Shown here: positions 38,467 through 49,730 of the stretch, piece after piece
How positions within the stretch are numbered: the first letter of the stretch is position 1
How the letters are laid out: each line of letters starts with the position of its first letter
DNA from: Pithys albifrons albifrons
Taxonomy: Eukaryota > Chordata > Aves > Passeriformes > Thamnophilidae
DNA length: 64,000 bases
NCBI RefSeq assembly: GCF_047495875.1
Contig: NC_092459.1
Location: 38,049,490-38,113,489, forward strand
Direction of reading: 5' to 3'
The notes under the pieces: generated by a model
The model's database searches: none
Told to the model about the DNA's origin: nothing
The model's input: only the letters and a program-made list of their open reading frames with translations
Position numbers and translations under genes: made by a program

Positions 38467-40493
38467 TGTTCCATAACAAATAGACCACAATCATGCATTA
38501 TATTTATAATTAAAATATAATTCAATACTTTAAAAAAATATTCCATTTTGTGGGTTGCCTTTGAAATACCTATTGAGGAAAATATATAAATAGTTGCTCA
38601 TATCAGTAAAAGAGATCTTGGAGTACTTTCCTTAGTTATTTGCCTGCTCTACTTTGAAACAAACAATTCAACAATTTGATTAATTCTGCAGGAAGGAAAA
38701 CAAAACAAAACAGGATTTGGAACAACTAAATTTCTAAGGGGAAAAATAGTAAAAGTATAGCAGAAACTGGTTTAGTGTGATTTCAAATTTCCCTTTTTTA
38801 TAATATATATCCACAGACCTTGTTATGTTCAGAACCTGTTATGTTCAATAACATAAACTTGAGATTGTTCTTGATGTACTAAAGTTGCTTGGAGTCTCAC
38901 TACTTGCTTTATTGGGAATGCAAAGAGGACTAATTTATTGTCTTCAGGAAGTTAGTACTTCCTGAAGAAAAAAGTGAGGAAGATATGAATGGATATGAGG
39001 AACTGATGAAACCAAACTTTGTCCAGGGTCCTACAAAGAGCTCTTATTCTTTGTTTTACCCAACCACCATTTGTGTTTGTCATGCATTTTTATCCTGTTT
39101 CTTTTCTGTTGCTCCATATCTTTCTGTGATTTCTGCAGTTTAGTTATGGTAGAATTCTCCTTTCCTACTCTCTGGGCTATCAAAACTTAAAAGTTTCCGT
39201 GTTTTATAGCCCTAAACTTTTAATCAGATAGTAATTCTGATTACAAATACACTTCACAAACATAGATTCTTTCCCCCTAAAGAAAGCCAGAGCTCCTCAA
39301 ATATTAATTAATATTCAACAGATCAAGTTGCTGATGTTAAGCCATGATATTTTCAACTAGATATCACTATAGCCAGCTAAAATAGAATCCATCACCAAAT
39401 TAATGCAGTGGGACTGAGGGTCTGAATCTAGACACCTATAAGCAAGCAAATTTTCAGGTCTTTTTTTATGTTCAGCGGAGATTCAATCCATACAATTAAT
39501 ACAGATTAAAGCACAACTAATTTCATCTGAGGATAAGCAACCAAGGTGAGATTTGTTTACTTATACTTACATACTGCTGTCTTGTGCCATTTCAGATTAC
39601 TATCCAGGGTATGCATATAAGGCTGACACGATGTTACAGATGATCTCTACCTCTCTGGAGCAGCAGCTGGTGACTGGGCTGGATGCAGATGCAAAATAGG
39701 ATACCTTAAAGTACCTGAAATATTTTTTTTGTATTTAACTGAATAGCTCCCCAAGCTTTATTACTTTTATAGCTTAATTCTTCATTGACTATAACTTCTG
39801 ATACCTAGCATACATGATCAATATCTTCTGACACCCTCATGGAGAACAATAATTTTTATACTGTCCTGATTACTCAGTCATTCATTAGTAAGCTAAACAA
39901 GTAATTTGAGACACAAGCTAAAGATGTTAATTTTGGCATCAATACTTCAACTTATAAAAATAAATTACATAATGCTTAGGAAGCACTGCAACCATGCTGC
40001 TGATTCAGGAATTTGGAGCCAAGGTTCTCACTGATTTTAAGTATGCTCACTTTTACAAATTTTATATGGTTAGGCAGCCAAATGCCTTTAAGTCCATGTC
40101 CTTAATGAATACATTAAATGCTTTATAGCACAAATTTTCTAGGTATTTGCCATGAAGAAGGATGTGCAAAGTCTTCCCACGGAGTGCTCTGAGAGAATCA
40201 GTTTACACTGAACAGGGGCTTCCACAGCAACAGGGAAGCCAGATGAAATCAGCATGAGCAAATAACTGCAGCAGATTTTAAGTCATGTGTCTCAACATTT
40301 GAAGACTGGTATAACTACTAAAATGGCATTAATGACAAGTCTTTTTGTAAGTTTTAGGTAAATAGGTTTATCATTCAGATCATTGTTATTTTATCTAAAT
40401 TAAAGCCCAATTGTACTGCTTTCTTTTGAGGTGTTTCATCTTGTAAAATTTTCCTTTCAATTATGCTTAAGTGTATTTTATTTTCTCTCCTGT

Positions 40494-40533
40494 TTTTTTG
40501 TGGGTTTTTTTTGGTTGGTTGTTTTTTTTTTTT
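40494..40533. repeat. G/T-rich low-complexity tract
   Basis: T runs broken by GTGGG and GGTTGGTTG, similar in style to 38359-38466. Confidence 0.7.
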
Positions 40534-43500
40534 CTGCTAAGATATTTGTCTCATGTTGTTTACAATTCTTCTGGTGTTATTCTAGAGTAATTTTCTAGCT
40601 TCAGTGTAATTTCTCAAGATGCATACTGATGAATAAACTGAAGAAAGATGTTTTCATAAGCCTCCTCCTCCTTCATGTTTTTAAATATTTTGAACTTTGT
40701 ATTATCTTATATTAGTCCTTCAGCAAGATCCTCTTAAACTCTTGAACAACTCTCAACAGCAGTCTTATGTAGTTTAGGCAAAAAGATTGCTTGACCTATT
40801 CTATAATGGGAGCATGCTATTTGCAGATAAGGAAGCATGAGATATAAATTTCCTGCCAGCAGCTCATGATGCATTTGAGAGTTATATGATCTAGCTAAAA
40901 AGTGCTTCCTCTGTACAATGGAGAAGGAAAATAAACAATTAAACAAGCATTTTCCTTCCCATTCATGGGACATTTTAAGTGGCTGCCACAGAACACTACA
41001 AAAGGGTAATCTGACATTCTCTGGTGATTTTTCCACTGTAAAAACATACCATGTGCATTAATTGGTTCAGACAACTTTAAAATATGTCATTAATAAGAAA
41101 ATTTATAAGTAGAAATCAGACTTCTTTTGAAAGTAAGAATGAGTGTGGTGGGGATGTTCCCCTTGGGGAGAAATTACTAGAAGATATGTGTCATTGTAAA
41201 GATGGCAATGCTTCACCTTTATGTACACTAAAATATCAAACCACACAAATGGCTTTTACGGCTCTTTGCTAAACCTGCATTTCTCACTCTTTTCATCTGT
41301 TTGTCCAAATAGTCACTCAAAAGGCAAATTTCACTTTTCCAAGAAAGGTGGCACAGAAAATTTCATTTATTCCTTCCTTGATTCCTGTAAAAATATTACA
41401 GTAGCAAGTAGAAAAGCAACTTCTAGATATCTTTCTGTTATTATTAAAAAAAAATTATTTGTAAACAAGATATTTAGGCATATTCTGAGGACTACTAGTA
41501 ATTCCAGTTCTATCCACATATGGCTTGAAATTCCTGGAGACAGGTGTGATCTCTCCAGAAGAGCAGTATCCCATTACTGCCTGTGAAAAGCAGGAATCAA
41601 GGTGTCTCAGACTGGGTTTGCAGAAAACAGTGCTGTAGGGAAAGAAGGGCAAACATGGAAGATTTATTCAGGGAGGAAAAAGACTTTTTTCGAGGTGTTT
41701 TTTGCTGCTAGGAAAAACCCAGTGGGGGAGAAAATTCTTTACCATGAATGGTACTATTTATATTTTGCCTGGCTCATTTGAGAAGTTAACTCCCCTGTTG
41801 CAAGAAGAGATAAAAGTTTCATACTTCTGTGAGATCTCTTGGGAAAAGAAAGAAACCATAAATCATGGAAGAGATTATCGCTTTGAAGTCAAATGCATGC
41901 AAAAGGTGTTGTTATAAAAACACCTGAATGGGCCTCTCCAGATGTCTCTTGCTTGCTGGAGGATTTTGCAGTATATGTAGAGTTTCCGACTTTGGAATAA
42001 ACTTTTCCTTAATGCCTTAGTCATGGTTTGATCATCTCAGTTTACCTGAATGCATATCAGTTCTTACAAATGCAAAGACATAGGCTGCAGAAATGTTAGT
42101 TAGGAAAGGCCTCTATTTAATCATGATGCTCTGCAACTATTCCAAGGACAAAATTGTGTTTAGAAGTGAGTTAACACCACAATGTTTAATCCTTTTTCCT
42201 GGAGAAAATGGAAGTGGAGAATATGAAGTGGAATTCAAGCAAATACTGTGTGTGGTGACTGAGACCATTCACGTCTTTTCTCTTGAGCTACCACAGCAGA
42301 CCAAATTATACATTTCTTGTATGTTTTACAAAAAGTTAAATTGAAGAGAATAATTTTATTTTTTTTAATCACTCTTACTGGTCAGGATAAATGAAAGGCT
42401 TTAGCACAAGCCATTCAAAAAGGTTTTTGTTTTGCTTTTTTCAGATAGGGGTATATTCCAAGTGGGAAATAGGCTTATAATATATTAAGAATAGGCATAC
42501 GTTCATTTCTTTATTTGTTCTATTCTTGAAGTGGCCAGATAAAGATAAGCAATAGATGATTTTCTAAGGCGGGTTGGCCTTTCAGAACATGATATAGATT
42601 CCTAAATGGCATCACTTTGAGAGCAGTTACCATTTTCTTGAACAATAAGCAGTCATTCTTCAGCAGAGTGATACAAAAAATTATGATTAATTGAAAACAG
42701 ATTTCTTCAGTCTCTACATTTGAGTCAAAGGACTAGGATGAATATTTTATCTCCCTCCTTCCTCTTCTTCTTTTGGAATATTTAGTCATATACTTAATTT
42801 CAAAAAAAACCCCAAAAAACAACAACTTGCCTTTATCCTTTTTAAAAAGTTAAATGGGAGTTTTTTATTTTTGATTTTATGAAACTCTGCCATAATTGAA
42901 TCTGCACCTATATCCAGAAGACATTAAACATTAGTTGTCCGGGAAAATATTTTGATTGTAATCTAAAAGATCCTATGAGCTCTTACATGACTTAGGATTT
43001 GAGCTAGTAAGTTATCTGTAGATCATGAACCATCAAAAACTAGATGGTATCAGTGTTCTTATCAGGAAATTTTGAACTTTAAAATTGACACTGTTCCATG
43101 AAACATAAAATAAAAAAAATTAATAAGAGAAGAATGCATAAAAAACAGTCTGTAGCTGAAGAGCATGAGGAATTTTTTTTCTGCCTGTGTCACTCCAGGT
43201 GAGGTAGCACTGACAGATGTAATGAGCACAGGTTTATTTATAAGGACATTATCAGATAAGGTATGGAGTTTTCAGGATGTTTGCACCAACTTTGGACTTC
43301 TTATATACATTTTAATCCAAAATCCAAAGTCAACCAAGGTAGAGCCTCACACTTTTGACACTACGGAAACTGGAAGATCTAGAATCTTAAATGCTGCATG
43401 ACATTCTGTGGTGAAAAAGCATGGCTCAATTGCATTGCAAGCTCTGTCTGAAGTGAAAATTTCTCAGCAGTAGTTTTTATGTTCTACCAAAAGAGGCCAT

Positions 43501-45281
43501 GGGTATCTGTGGCCTCCTGTGGGCATTCAGGAGACTAGAATGCCCCCAGCAAGCACCGTAGTGAAGGTCAAACACTCTCTGCAGACAGTACTGCACAGAA
43601 TCCTGAGTGTCTCTCTGACATTCAGGGGTTTAACTTCAGCCTTGAATGTCACAAAACAAATGACATGCAACACTGTGGCTGGAGCATGCCTCCTGCATCA
43701 ATTCATCTTTTAACGCTTCTGGGAATTAGGCAGAGTTTGACATAATTTGTTCAGAATCATTTATGACTTCCACAGAACGCTTTTATGAAAGAAATGTTAT
43801 CACAATATCTTAATAAAGAATTGAGTGGATTTTAATCATCCACTTTCCTTAGTTAAAAATAAATACACGAAGCCTTTGCAGCAGTGTGTAAATCATGCTG
43901 GTTTCTGAATTGTTAAACATCACTGGCCACACTGCAAAGCTAAGAGCATGGATACAGAATCCAAATAGATGTAGTTACATGGGAAGTGCATGTTATTTAT
44001 TGTCTAGGTGCTAATAAAAAAAATGCACTGCAAACTAGTCTTTGTCCGTGCTGCCATCTGCCTTGGCACAGCTTATTTCTGTATAGATAAATTCTCTTTT
44101 GTCCCAAACTGTAGTAACTGCATCCAGATTGCTTGTGAGGAGGAGACCCTGGCCAGTGATAGCATCAAACTGTGCCTGGGCATAGTCTCTGAGAGTGCTG
44201 ATTGGGTCCAAAATTATTTCAGAGGCTATGTTAAGAATTTAACAGTATGAATGACCACATGTTAATGTGCAAGTCTGTGCATTGATCCTATTTGGTTTGC
44301 CAAAACATATACATTCTATGTTGTTTGGTAACTGCCAGTGGTGTTATATGTCTGTGTCAGGAACAATGAAAACAGAAAACATGATTGTACTGATATTAGG
44401 AAGTAGTGAATGGAATTGGCTTATGGTGAAACAGGAGCTGTGCAAAATTTGAAACACTCCTTCATTAACTTTTGTATTAAATAGCCAAAAGTTATTCCTC
44501 ATGTATGTAAAATTACTTTTAATATGCTTGCTATTCAATGCTGTGTAGCACCTCTTTAACCATAGCAGCCTGACATCACATTTATCCTGTATGTGGATGA
44601 ATAAAAAAATGCTTTGATACATTGTAACAATGTGTTTGCTCCACTGTTGGCAAAAAAAAAAAAAGAAAAAGGTACACAAAAGAGGTATATATGAAATATG
44701 ATTGTGTCAGAAAACCTCTTCAATGATCAGCCTCCAACAAGCTTGGAGGTCATTGAGCATTATATATAATGTTACACAATGGATGGTACTTCAGGTTATT
44801 ATCTCAAGCTGACAGCTAAACTTAATTGTGACATACAATATAAGTACTACAGCCCTTCTACAGAACAGAAAAATACTCTCACTCTATTGTGTATGAAGCA
44901 CATAGATGTATGCACATATGCTGGACAGAGGGCATATTTAAAGAGGGGAAAAACCTTCTTTACTACAATTGTCAAAAGGACATATATGTGCAAAATACAT
45001 ATAAGACTTTTTTTTTTTTTACTTCAGAGTATTTACATGGTAAGGTTTAATGTATAATATATATGTAATACAGATAAAGGAAACAAGTCCAAAAGTTGAA
45101 GTCATTAATATTCAGAGAGAAGACATAACTGTCCAAAGCACAGAAAGCTTCAGTCTTATTAATGTTAACACCAATAACATTAAATGACAAAAATAATGAT
45201 ATGTCAGGATAATACTGTATAGAATTATAACACACTTCTTCCTTTAATTTGTTTTAACTCTTTACTGCTGTAAAGACACTT

Positions 45282-45287
45282 CAGAAA
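45282..45287. repeat. Left 6-bp target-site duplication of the solo LTR
   Basis: CAGAAA directly before the TGTAGG end of the LTR. The identical CAGAAA follows the CCTACA end at 45738-45743. Confidence 0.9.
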
Positions 45288-45440
45288 TGTAGGGAAAAAA
45301 GGGATGCGTTCGCGAAAGGGTTCTTTGTGCCCTGGCTTGCCACCCCACACGGTACCCCGGGTTCAGCGCCAGATACCCAGACATATTCTCACAGAGATAG
45401 AGTCTTGGCTCTGATGGTTAAAAAACAGGGACGTTCAAAC

Positions 45441-45446
45441 TTTATT
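45441..45446 (-). terminator. AATAAA polyadenylation signal of the 450-bp solo LTR
   Basis: AATAAAG on the minus strand, 14 bases beyond the TATA element, inside the inferred R region. Confidence 0.7.
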
Positions 45447-45459
45447 TGGGGGTAAACAA

Positions 45460-45469
45460 CTTATATAGG
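45460..45469 (-). promoter_or_regulatory. TATA box of the 450-bp solo LTR
   Basis: CCTATATAAG on the minus strand, just upstream of the LTR polyadenylation signal. Confidence 0.7.
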
Positions 45470-45737
45470 GTTTTGGAGTGAACATGAGGACCACGACAAT
45501 TTTGGATAGGCTGAAGGTCTCTGATCTCACAGCGGTGGTCTGCTCTCATTGGCTGGGAGCCAGCGATCACACACCAAGCAGCTCCTCTCAGGCACCACCA
45601 GGTCTATGTTTACGTTGGGTCTGAAGTTGTTTACCTGGCTCTCAGACTGCCTCAAGGACACAGTGACCTTGCCAGCCTGTCAGCTCTTAGACAGTGTGTT
45701 GTGCAAATGGAGGCTCAGGGCCAAACCTCTTCCTACA

Positions 45738-45743
45738 CAGAAA
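45738..45743. repeat. Right 6-bp target-site duplication of the solo LTR
   Basis: CAGAAA, the exact partner of 45282-45287. Confidence 0.9.
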
Positions 45744-45911
45744 TATTAAACAACTTGTTGTCAGAGACTGAAGGGTGTGCATACCTGAAGGTACAAACTG
45801 GATTTCAGATAAAGAGGCTAACAAGAAGCAAATCCTTCTTATTATGGCAATGTCCTCCCTTACCTGATGACTCTGCTGTAAAAATCCCTCAAGGAAATTC
45901 AAAGACATTTT

Positions 45912-46230
45912 GCCTCTAGCCTGGGCTATTCATCTCCAGTGTTGGACCATGATGGACCACGACCAATGCTGACATAATAGGCAGATGTAACGTCTTAGGA
46001 GATGTCAGAGGCTCATGACATGTCCCATAACACCATCCATTGTAAACTCCCCTCCTCAGAGGAGGTACAAGGCTTTCCCATCTGAGCTTGGAGTATATAA
46101 TAATTTGTGAAATCTTTGAGTTTGGTAGACTTCCCCTCACGCTCAATGGATCAGGACCACCACTTCAATCAACAGACATCAAAGCTGCAACTGCCAAGTT
46201 TCATTCCTAGATCCAGCAGGTGCTGATTAT
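45912..46230 (+). mobile_element. Possible LTR remnant, plus strand
   Basis: The segment has LTR-like composition: CTCCCCTCCTCAGAGGAGG, then a TATA-like GAGTATATAATAA at 46091-46103, then CCTCACGCTCAATGGATC and GGACCACCACTTCAATC. It resembles the promoter half of bird retroviral LTRs, but I could not define ends, a polyadenylation signal or a target duplication. It could equally be unique DNA. It lies between the 450-bp solo LTR and the ERVL provirus. Confidence 0.35.
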
Positions 46231-47323
46231 ATATCTTTCCACTTCTATACTTTGTTTATCTTCCTTTCTTTATGCATTTCCTTAAGTGTTATTTTTATGC
46301 TCTAATGTTGCTATATTGCTAGAGATGATAACAACCAAAATGGCAACATACCTGTTAACTTTTGAAACAAAATTGTTCTAAAATAAACTCTACATCTATA
46401 TATTTGCAAACACTGATTATTTAGTGTCATTTCACTCTAATTCACCCTAAGGGATTTATTAACAAGAACCTGGGTTACCCTTCCGTTCTGGGGAAGATAG
46501 TAACGCTTGTACAAGGGAAATTTGCAAGATTCTTACAAGAGAACTCTGGAAAAAAATTTACTAATTCCTAATCAGCTTTGCAGACGTACATTTTTCATCT
46601 GGCTGGAGCTTTTCTTAGTATAACAAATAAAAAAACCAAAACCAAAACAAAAAAAAAGGCAAAAAAATAAAACAAAACAAAAAAAAAAAAACCACCCCAA
46701 ACCCACAAGCCAAATACAAACCACTGTAAATACTGTATTTTTAAAAAACTATTGAATAATAAAACTGCTGATGTTCTTTTTCAGGTTCACCAAAGTTGTT
46801 TCTGTTGTATGTAAACTCAGTTACATGCTACTTGTGTATTTCTGCACTTTCATAGCTTTTAATAGTTTAACAAATTCACTGTTTCTATTTCAGTCTTAAT
46901 AGTGTGTAATAGTCTGATTCCTCAAGATGCAAAGATCCTTTTGTAATACTCCTGTTTGCTCTGCAAAATAATATGAGTCTTAATATTTCTGCCTGCATCT
47001 TAGTAGTTGGCTGGATCTCCTCAGGTATACTGGATATACTGGAAATCTGAGACTGCTCTTAGAATGGTACAGATTGTTAGTACATCCCTCCTTATTGTTT
47101 CTGTAATGTTTTACTTTAGACAACAATATCTGTTTTGCTCTTATCTCAGCCAATGTGAGAAAATCTACATCTTTGCCTCTACTGTTATTTCATCTTAAAG
47201 AAAAGCAGAATCACAGTGTGACAACTGAATAAGCTGAAGGTTTTACTAACAGCATTGCATCTAGAAATGACAATGGGTTATGCCCCAATGCTTTGTCTTA
47301 CTCCATGAACACATCAGAGTAGA
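46231..47323. other. Unique DNA between retroviral elements
   Basis: AT-rich sequence without a recognised gene. It contains the A/C-rich tract at 46627-46710. Confidence 0.5.
46627..46710. repeat. A/C-only low-complexity tract
   Basis: About 80 bases of A runs broken by CC and ACAAAAC units, ending ACCACCCCAAACCCAC. It is the strand complement in style of the G/T tracts at 38.4 and 40.5 kb. Confidence 0.75.
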
Positions 47324-47850
47324 TGTAATGGTTTGACCCATGGCTTCCTCAGTAACCATCGTATCTAAGGAAGTTACAAGTATTCCACACGCGTCTTCCA
47401 CGTAGCAGGGAGGGAGTGGTTTTGCTCTCTTCTCTCTTGGCCGAGGAGCTGGTGGGTGGTGGTTGGAGTCTGGTCCCTCTGGTTGTTGGTGGTTCTCCTG
47501 TGTTGGGTGAGATTGCTTCATTCTTGTTCCCCTTCCTTGAGGTTTTTAATTGTGTTTGTTTTGATTCATTCAGTTTCTTTAGGTTAGGTTGGTGTCTTCC
47601 CTATTTTCTGGCTAATCAGTCCCCTTTTTTCCCCCTTTTCCCTTTCCCCTGGGGGTGAGATCCAATGTACTGTGTATACAGTGTGGTTTGTGAATGTTAG
47701 GAAATATAATTTATTCTTTTTATTCAGTTCAGTTTCTTTAGAGTGTGTTTCTTTTCAGTGTTTTTTTTTTCTTTCCTTTGCTGGGAAAGTTCTGGGAGGG
47801 GGAAGGGGGGGCAGTCCAGGCTTGGCAACGGCTAGGCCAAACCTGCGACA
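47324..47850 (+). mobile_element. 5' LTR of the ERVL-like provirus
   Basis: The left end is TGTAATGGTTTGACC and the right end CTGCGACA. The right end is fixed by the primer-binding site that starts 5 bases later. The length would be 527 bp. It has a G/T-rich middle, a poly-pyrimidine segment, and a G-rich stretch near 47793-47811 (GGGAGGGGGAAGGGGGGG). No canonical TATAAA or AATAAA is evident. The left end is inferred from the TGT start and family look, because no 3' LTR exists for comparison. The preceding five bases are GTAGA, so a target duplication cannot be tested. Confidence 0.75.
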
Positions 47851-47855
47851 TTATT

Positions 47856-47873
47856 TGGAGGTTCCACCGAGAT
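47856..47873 (+). other. Primer-binding site complementary to tRNA-Gln
   Basis: TGGAGGTTCCACCGAGAT starts with the obligatory TGG and matches the complement of the 3' end of vertebrate tRNA-Gln at 17 of 18 positions (T instead of C at position 8). Partial matching to the T arm continues in the next bases (TGACCTTGGATT). It sits 5 bases after the LTR end, as expected for minus-strand priming of reverse transcription. Confidence 0.85.
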
Positions 47874-48052
47874 TGACCTTGGATTGTTTTGTAAATAGTT
47901 CTCTGTTTAGAGAACAGTGTCTGGGAGAACTGCCAACTGAAGTGGTATTTTCAAAACAATCACCGGGAAGGCAGCCACCAGTACCTTGTGGATATAAACA
48001 AGGTTTTTGTTTGGGAACAGAGGACTCAGGCATGAGGTAAACAATAGAAAGA

Positions 48053-48664
48053 ATGGTTTTTACCCTTTATACCAAATACCTGAGAGGTACCAGAGGAGGT
48101 CACTCCAACCATGCTGGCATGGCCTGGCAGTCTCTTGTAGTGAAAGACCTCCTATTAAGTGTCTTTCTATTCTTTTACATACTGATGGTGGTAACACTTA
48201 CTCCCACTCTGAGAGGTCTCCTAGAGGCATATCTAGATCTGCCTGATGAATGTCACCCATGTGAGGCCCTTCTGAATCTTGGCATTAAAGGCCTGTTACA
48301 ATGTGGCATTAAAGGCCTGTTGAAATGTGACATTAAAGGCCTGTTAAATTATGACATTAACGGACTATTAGGAGAGATCCCTACTGTTACAATTGGTCCC
48401 AGTTATTACCTAAATTGTATTGTGACAGCACTAGTGTTTACGAGGGTAATGGAACTGTTGTATAAGATTGGAAGAATGCTGGCACTTTGTTGCTTCCCTT
48501 GTTTCAGACCTAAGAAAGGCTATGCCTCTGGGGGACTCGCTGGACCTTTGGAAGGGGCTTCGGACAGGCCAGTCCCTGGGTGGGATGGGGCTTGGTTGGA
48601 TCTCGGTAAAGTGCTAGGGCGTATCTCACCCCCGTTTATTGAAAGTTCACGTCAGAACAAGTGA
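48053..48664 (+). pseudogene. Upstream frame of the ERVL-like element (N-terminal gag or pre-gag, 203 codons)
   Basis: This is the first long frame after the primer-binding site, starting about 180 bases downstream. It has a strongly hydrophobic stretch at residues about 32-55 (LLLSVFLFFYILMVV), then four 8-residue repeats of the type [GD]IKGLL at about residues 77-108. A second hydrophobic segment lies at about residues 118-150, closing with a cysteine cluster followed by basic residues (CCFPCFRPKK). That pattern suggests membrane association or lipid attachment, which is inference. I recognise no domain. It ends at a TGA at 48662 before the TQT-repeat frame. It may be the normal N-terminus of gag separated by mutation, or a distinct pre-gag gene. 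Confidence 0.55.
48281..48376 (+). repeat. 24-bp tandem repeat (4 units) in the upstream frame
   Basis: Units start at 48281, 48305, 48329 and 48353. The DNA unit is close to GGCATTAAAGGCCTGTTACAA plus three bases. It encodes eight residues, [GD]I[KN]GLL followed by two variable positions, and the period keeps the reading frame. Confidence 0.9.
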
Positions 48665-48741
48665 GTGACTCTGTAGAGGTGACCCGCTGTTTATCAGAAG
48701 AGTGTTTTTCCTACGAGGACCCATATACGTGAGTCTCTGCT

Positions 48742-49678
48742 TTGTGTTGGGGCCTGGATAGTGCATATCGCTCTGCCATGGACTACTGTCACTGGCTTGA
48801 GGACAGGATAGAAAATGGAAATATGCCATCCGAGACCCGTGTAGTCCCCATTCAGACTACCGAAAGCAGAGTCCAAACACAGCATGAGGTCAGTGCTGTT
48901 TCTGTAGAAACCCAAACTCAAGCTGCAGACCTGGACATGGCTATCTCCATTGTCCCTGCTAAAACCACAGTTGAAACTCAGATTCAAGCCAACAAAGCCC
49001 CCATTCACTCTGTAGAGACCCAAACTCAAGAAGCTGAAACTAATACAGCCTCCGTCCGCTCTGTAGAAACCCAAACTCAAGTTGCTGAAGCTAATACAGT
49101 CTGTTTGTTCGGTAGAAACCCAAACTCAGGCTGCAAATCTGGACAAGGCTATTTCTGCTGTACCTACTACAACCACGGCTGAAACTCAGATGCAGGCTGA
49201 AGCTAATACAGTCTCTGTTTGATCGACAGAAACCCAAACTCAGGCCGCAAATCTGGACAAGGCTATTTCTGCTGTCCCTGCTACAACCACGGCTGAAACC
49301 CAGATGCAAGCTGAAGCTAATACAGCTTCCGTTTGTTCTGTAGAGATTCAGACTCAAGCTGTAGACCTGGAGGTTGCCATCTCTATTAAGCCTGCTAAGA
49401 CCAAAGTTGAAGTGCAGACTCAGGCCGACGCTAATACAGCTCCCATTTGCTCTGTAGAAACTCAAACGCGAGCTGAAGATCTGGAAGTTGTCATCCCTAC
49501 TAAGCCCACCAAGACCACATTCGAAGCTCAAGCCGATGTGGATACAGTTCCTATTCACTCTGTGGGAACTCAAACTGAAGTTATGAAGAGGAAGATTATC
49601 ATTGCCCCCATAAAGAAGAAAACAGCGAGGATGAAGGAGACTACAAAACCCATAGAGCCACCTCCGCAATCGGAATGA
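48742..49678 (+). pseudogene. Gag-like frame with VETQTQ repeats, broken
   Basis: The frame starts in phase 1 and switches to phase 2 near 49099, where a TCTC present in the sister repeat is reduced by two bases. It is then interrupted by a TGA at 49220-49222 where sister repeats have TGT, and closes at the TGA at 49676-49678. The protein is almost wholly made of about 38-residue repeats, each containing SVETQTQA followed by a DLxxAIS and a PAKTTxExQxQA block. The C-terminal 25 residues are lysine-rich (KRKIIIAPIKKK). The acidic GAA tract follows. It is predicted to be disordered and extended. I know no enzyme or structural gag domain with this repeat. By position it lies between the upstream frame and the capsid-like frame, so it belongs to an enlarged gag. 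Confidence 0.7.
48904..49600 (+). repeat. Coding minisatellite, main period 114 bp (38 aa)
   Basis: The GTA-GAA-ACC-CAA-ACT core (or variants) recurs at 48904, 49012, 49063, 49112, 49226, 49340, 49454 and 49562. The spacings are 108, 51, 49, 114, 114, 114 and 108 bases. All except the 49-base step are multiples of three, so the array expanded under a coding constraint. The 49-base step marks the two-base deletion that shifts the frame. Confidence 0.92.
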
Positions 49679-49730
49679 GAAGAAGAAGAAGAAGAGGAAG
49701 AAGAAGAAGAAAAAGAAGAAGAAGAAAAAG
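49679..49730 (+). repeat. (GAA)n tract encoding poly-Glu
   Basis: About 50 bases of GAA with a few GAG and AAA substitutions. In phase 2 it encodes an acidic run of mostly Glu. The gag frame changes from phase 2 to phase 0 across or just after the tract, consistent with slippage in it. Confidence 0.9.

Larger units (their letters stand above)
30056..45281. other. Unique AT-rich DNA, no gene recognised
   Basis: Fifteen kilobases without a recognised gene or mobile element. Reading frames reach only about 120 codons and lack any known motif. G/T-rich low-complexity tracts and a few small inverted repeats are the only structures noted. Confidence 0.5.
45288..45737 (-). mobile_element. Solo LTR (450 bp), ERVK-type by target duplication, minus strand
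   Basis: The element is bounded by a perfect inverted repeat, TGTAGG at the left and CCTACA at the right, and flanked by identical CAGAAA hexamers. On the minus strand it carries a TATA box (CCTATATAAG, complement of 45460-45469) followed within about 15 bases by AATAAAG (complement of 45441-45446). That is the compact promoter/polyA layout of alpha- and betaretrovirus-like LTRs with a very short R region. A 6-bp duplication is the rule for class II (ERVK-like) avian proviruses, so that class is the best inference. The GC-rich left part with CpGs (GTTCGCGAAAGGG, ACGGTACCCCGGG) would be U5. No viral internal sequence remains. The intact duplication and ends suggest a fairly young insertion. 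Confidence 0.92.

Noticed and set aside
38941..38968. Perfect 11-bp inverted repeat (TCTTCAGGAAG, 6-base loop)
   Set aside because: About one inverted repeat of this size with a short loop is expected by chance in 64 kb. No other RNA signal is near.
41221..41586. Plus-strand frame of 121 codons
   Set aside because: No recognisable domain, AT-rich composition, overlapped by other frames on both strands. Likely random.
44720..44756. Stem of 7+7 bp with a four-base bulge (TCAATGA...CCTCCAA / TTGGAGG TCATTGA)
   Set aside because: The stem is too short for a microRNA precursor and no conserved context is visible.
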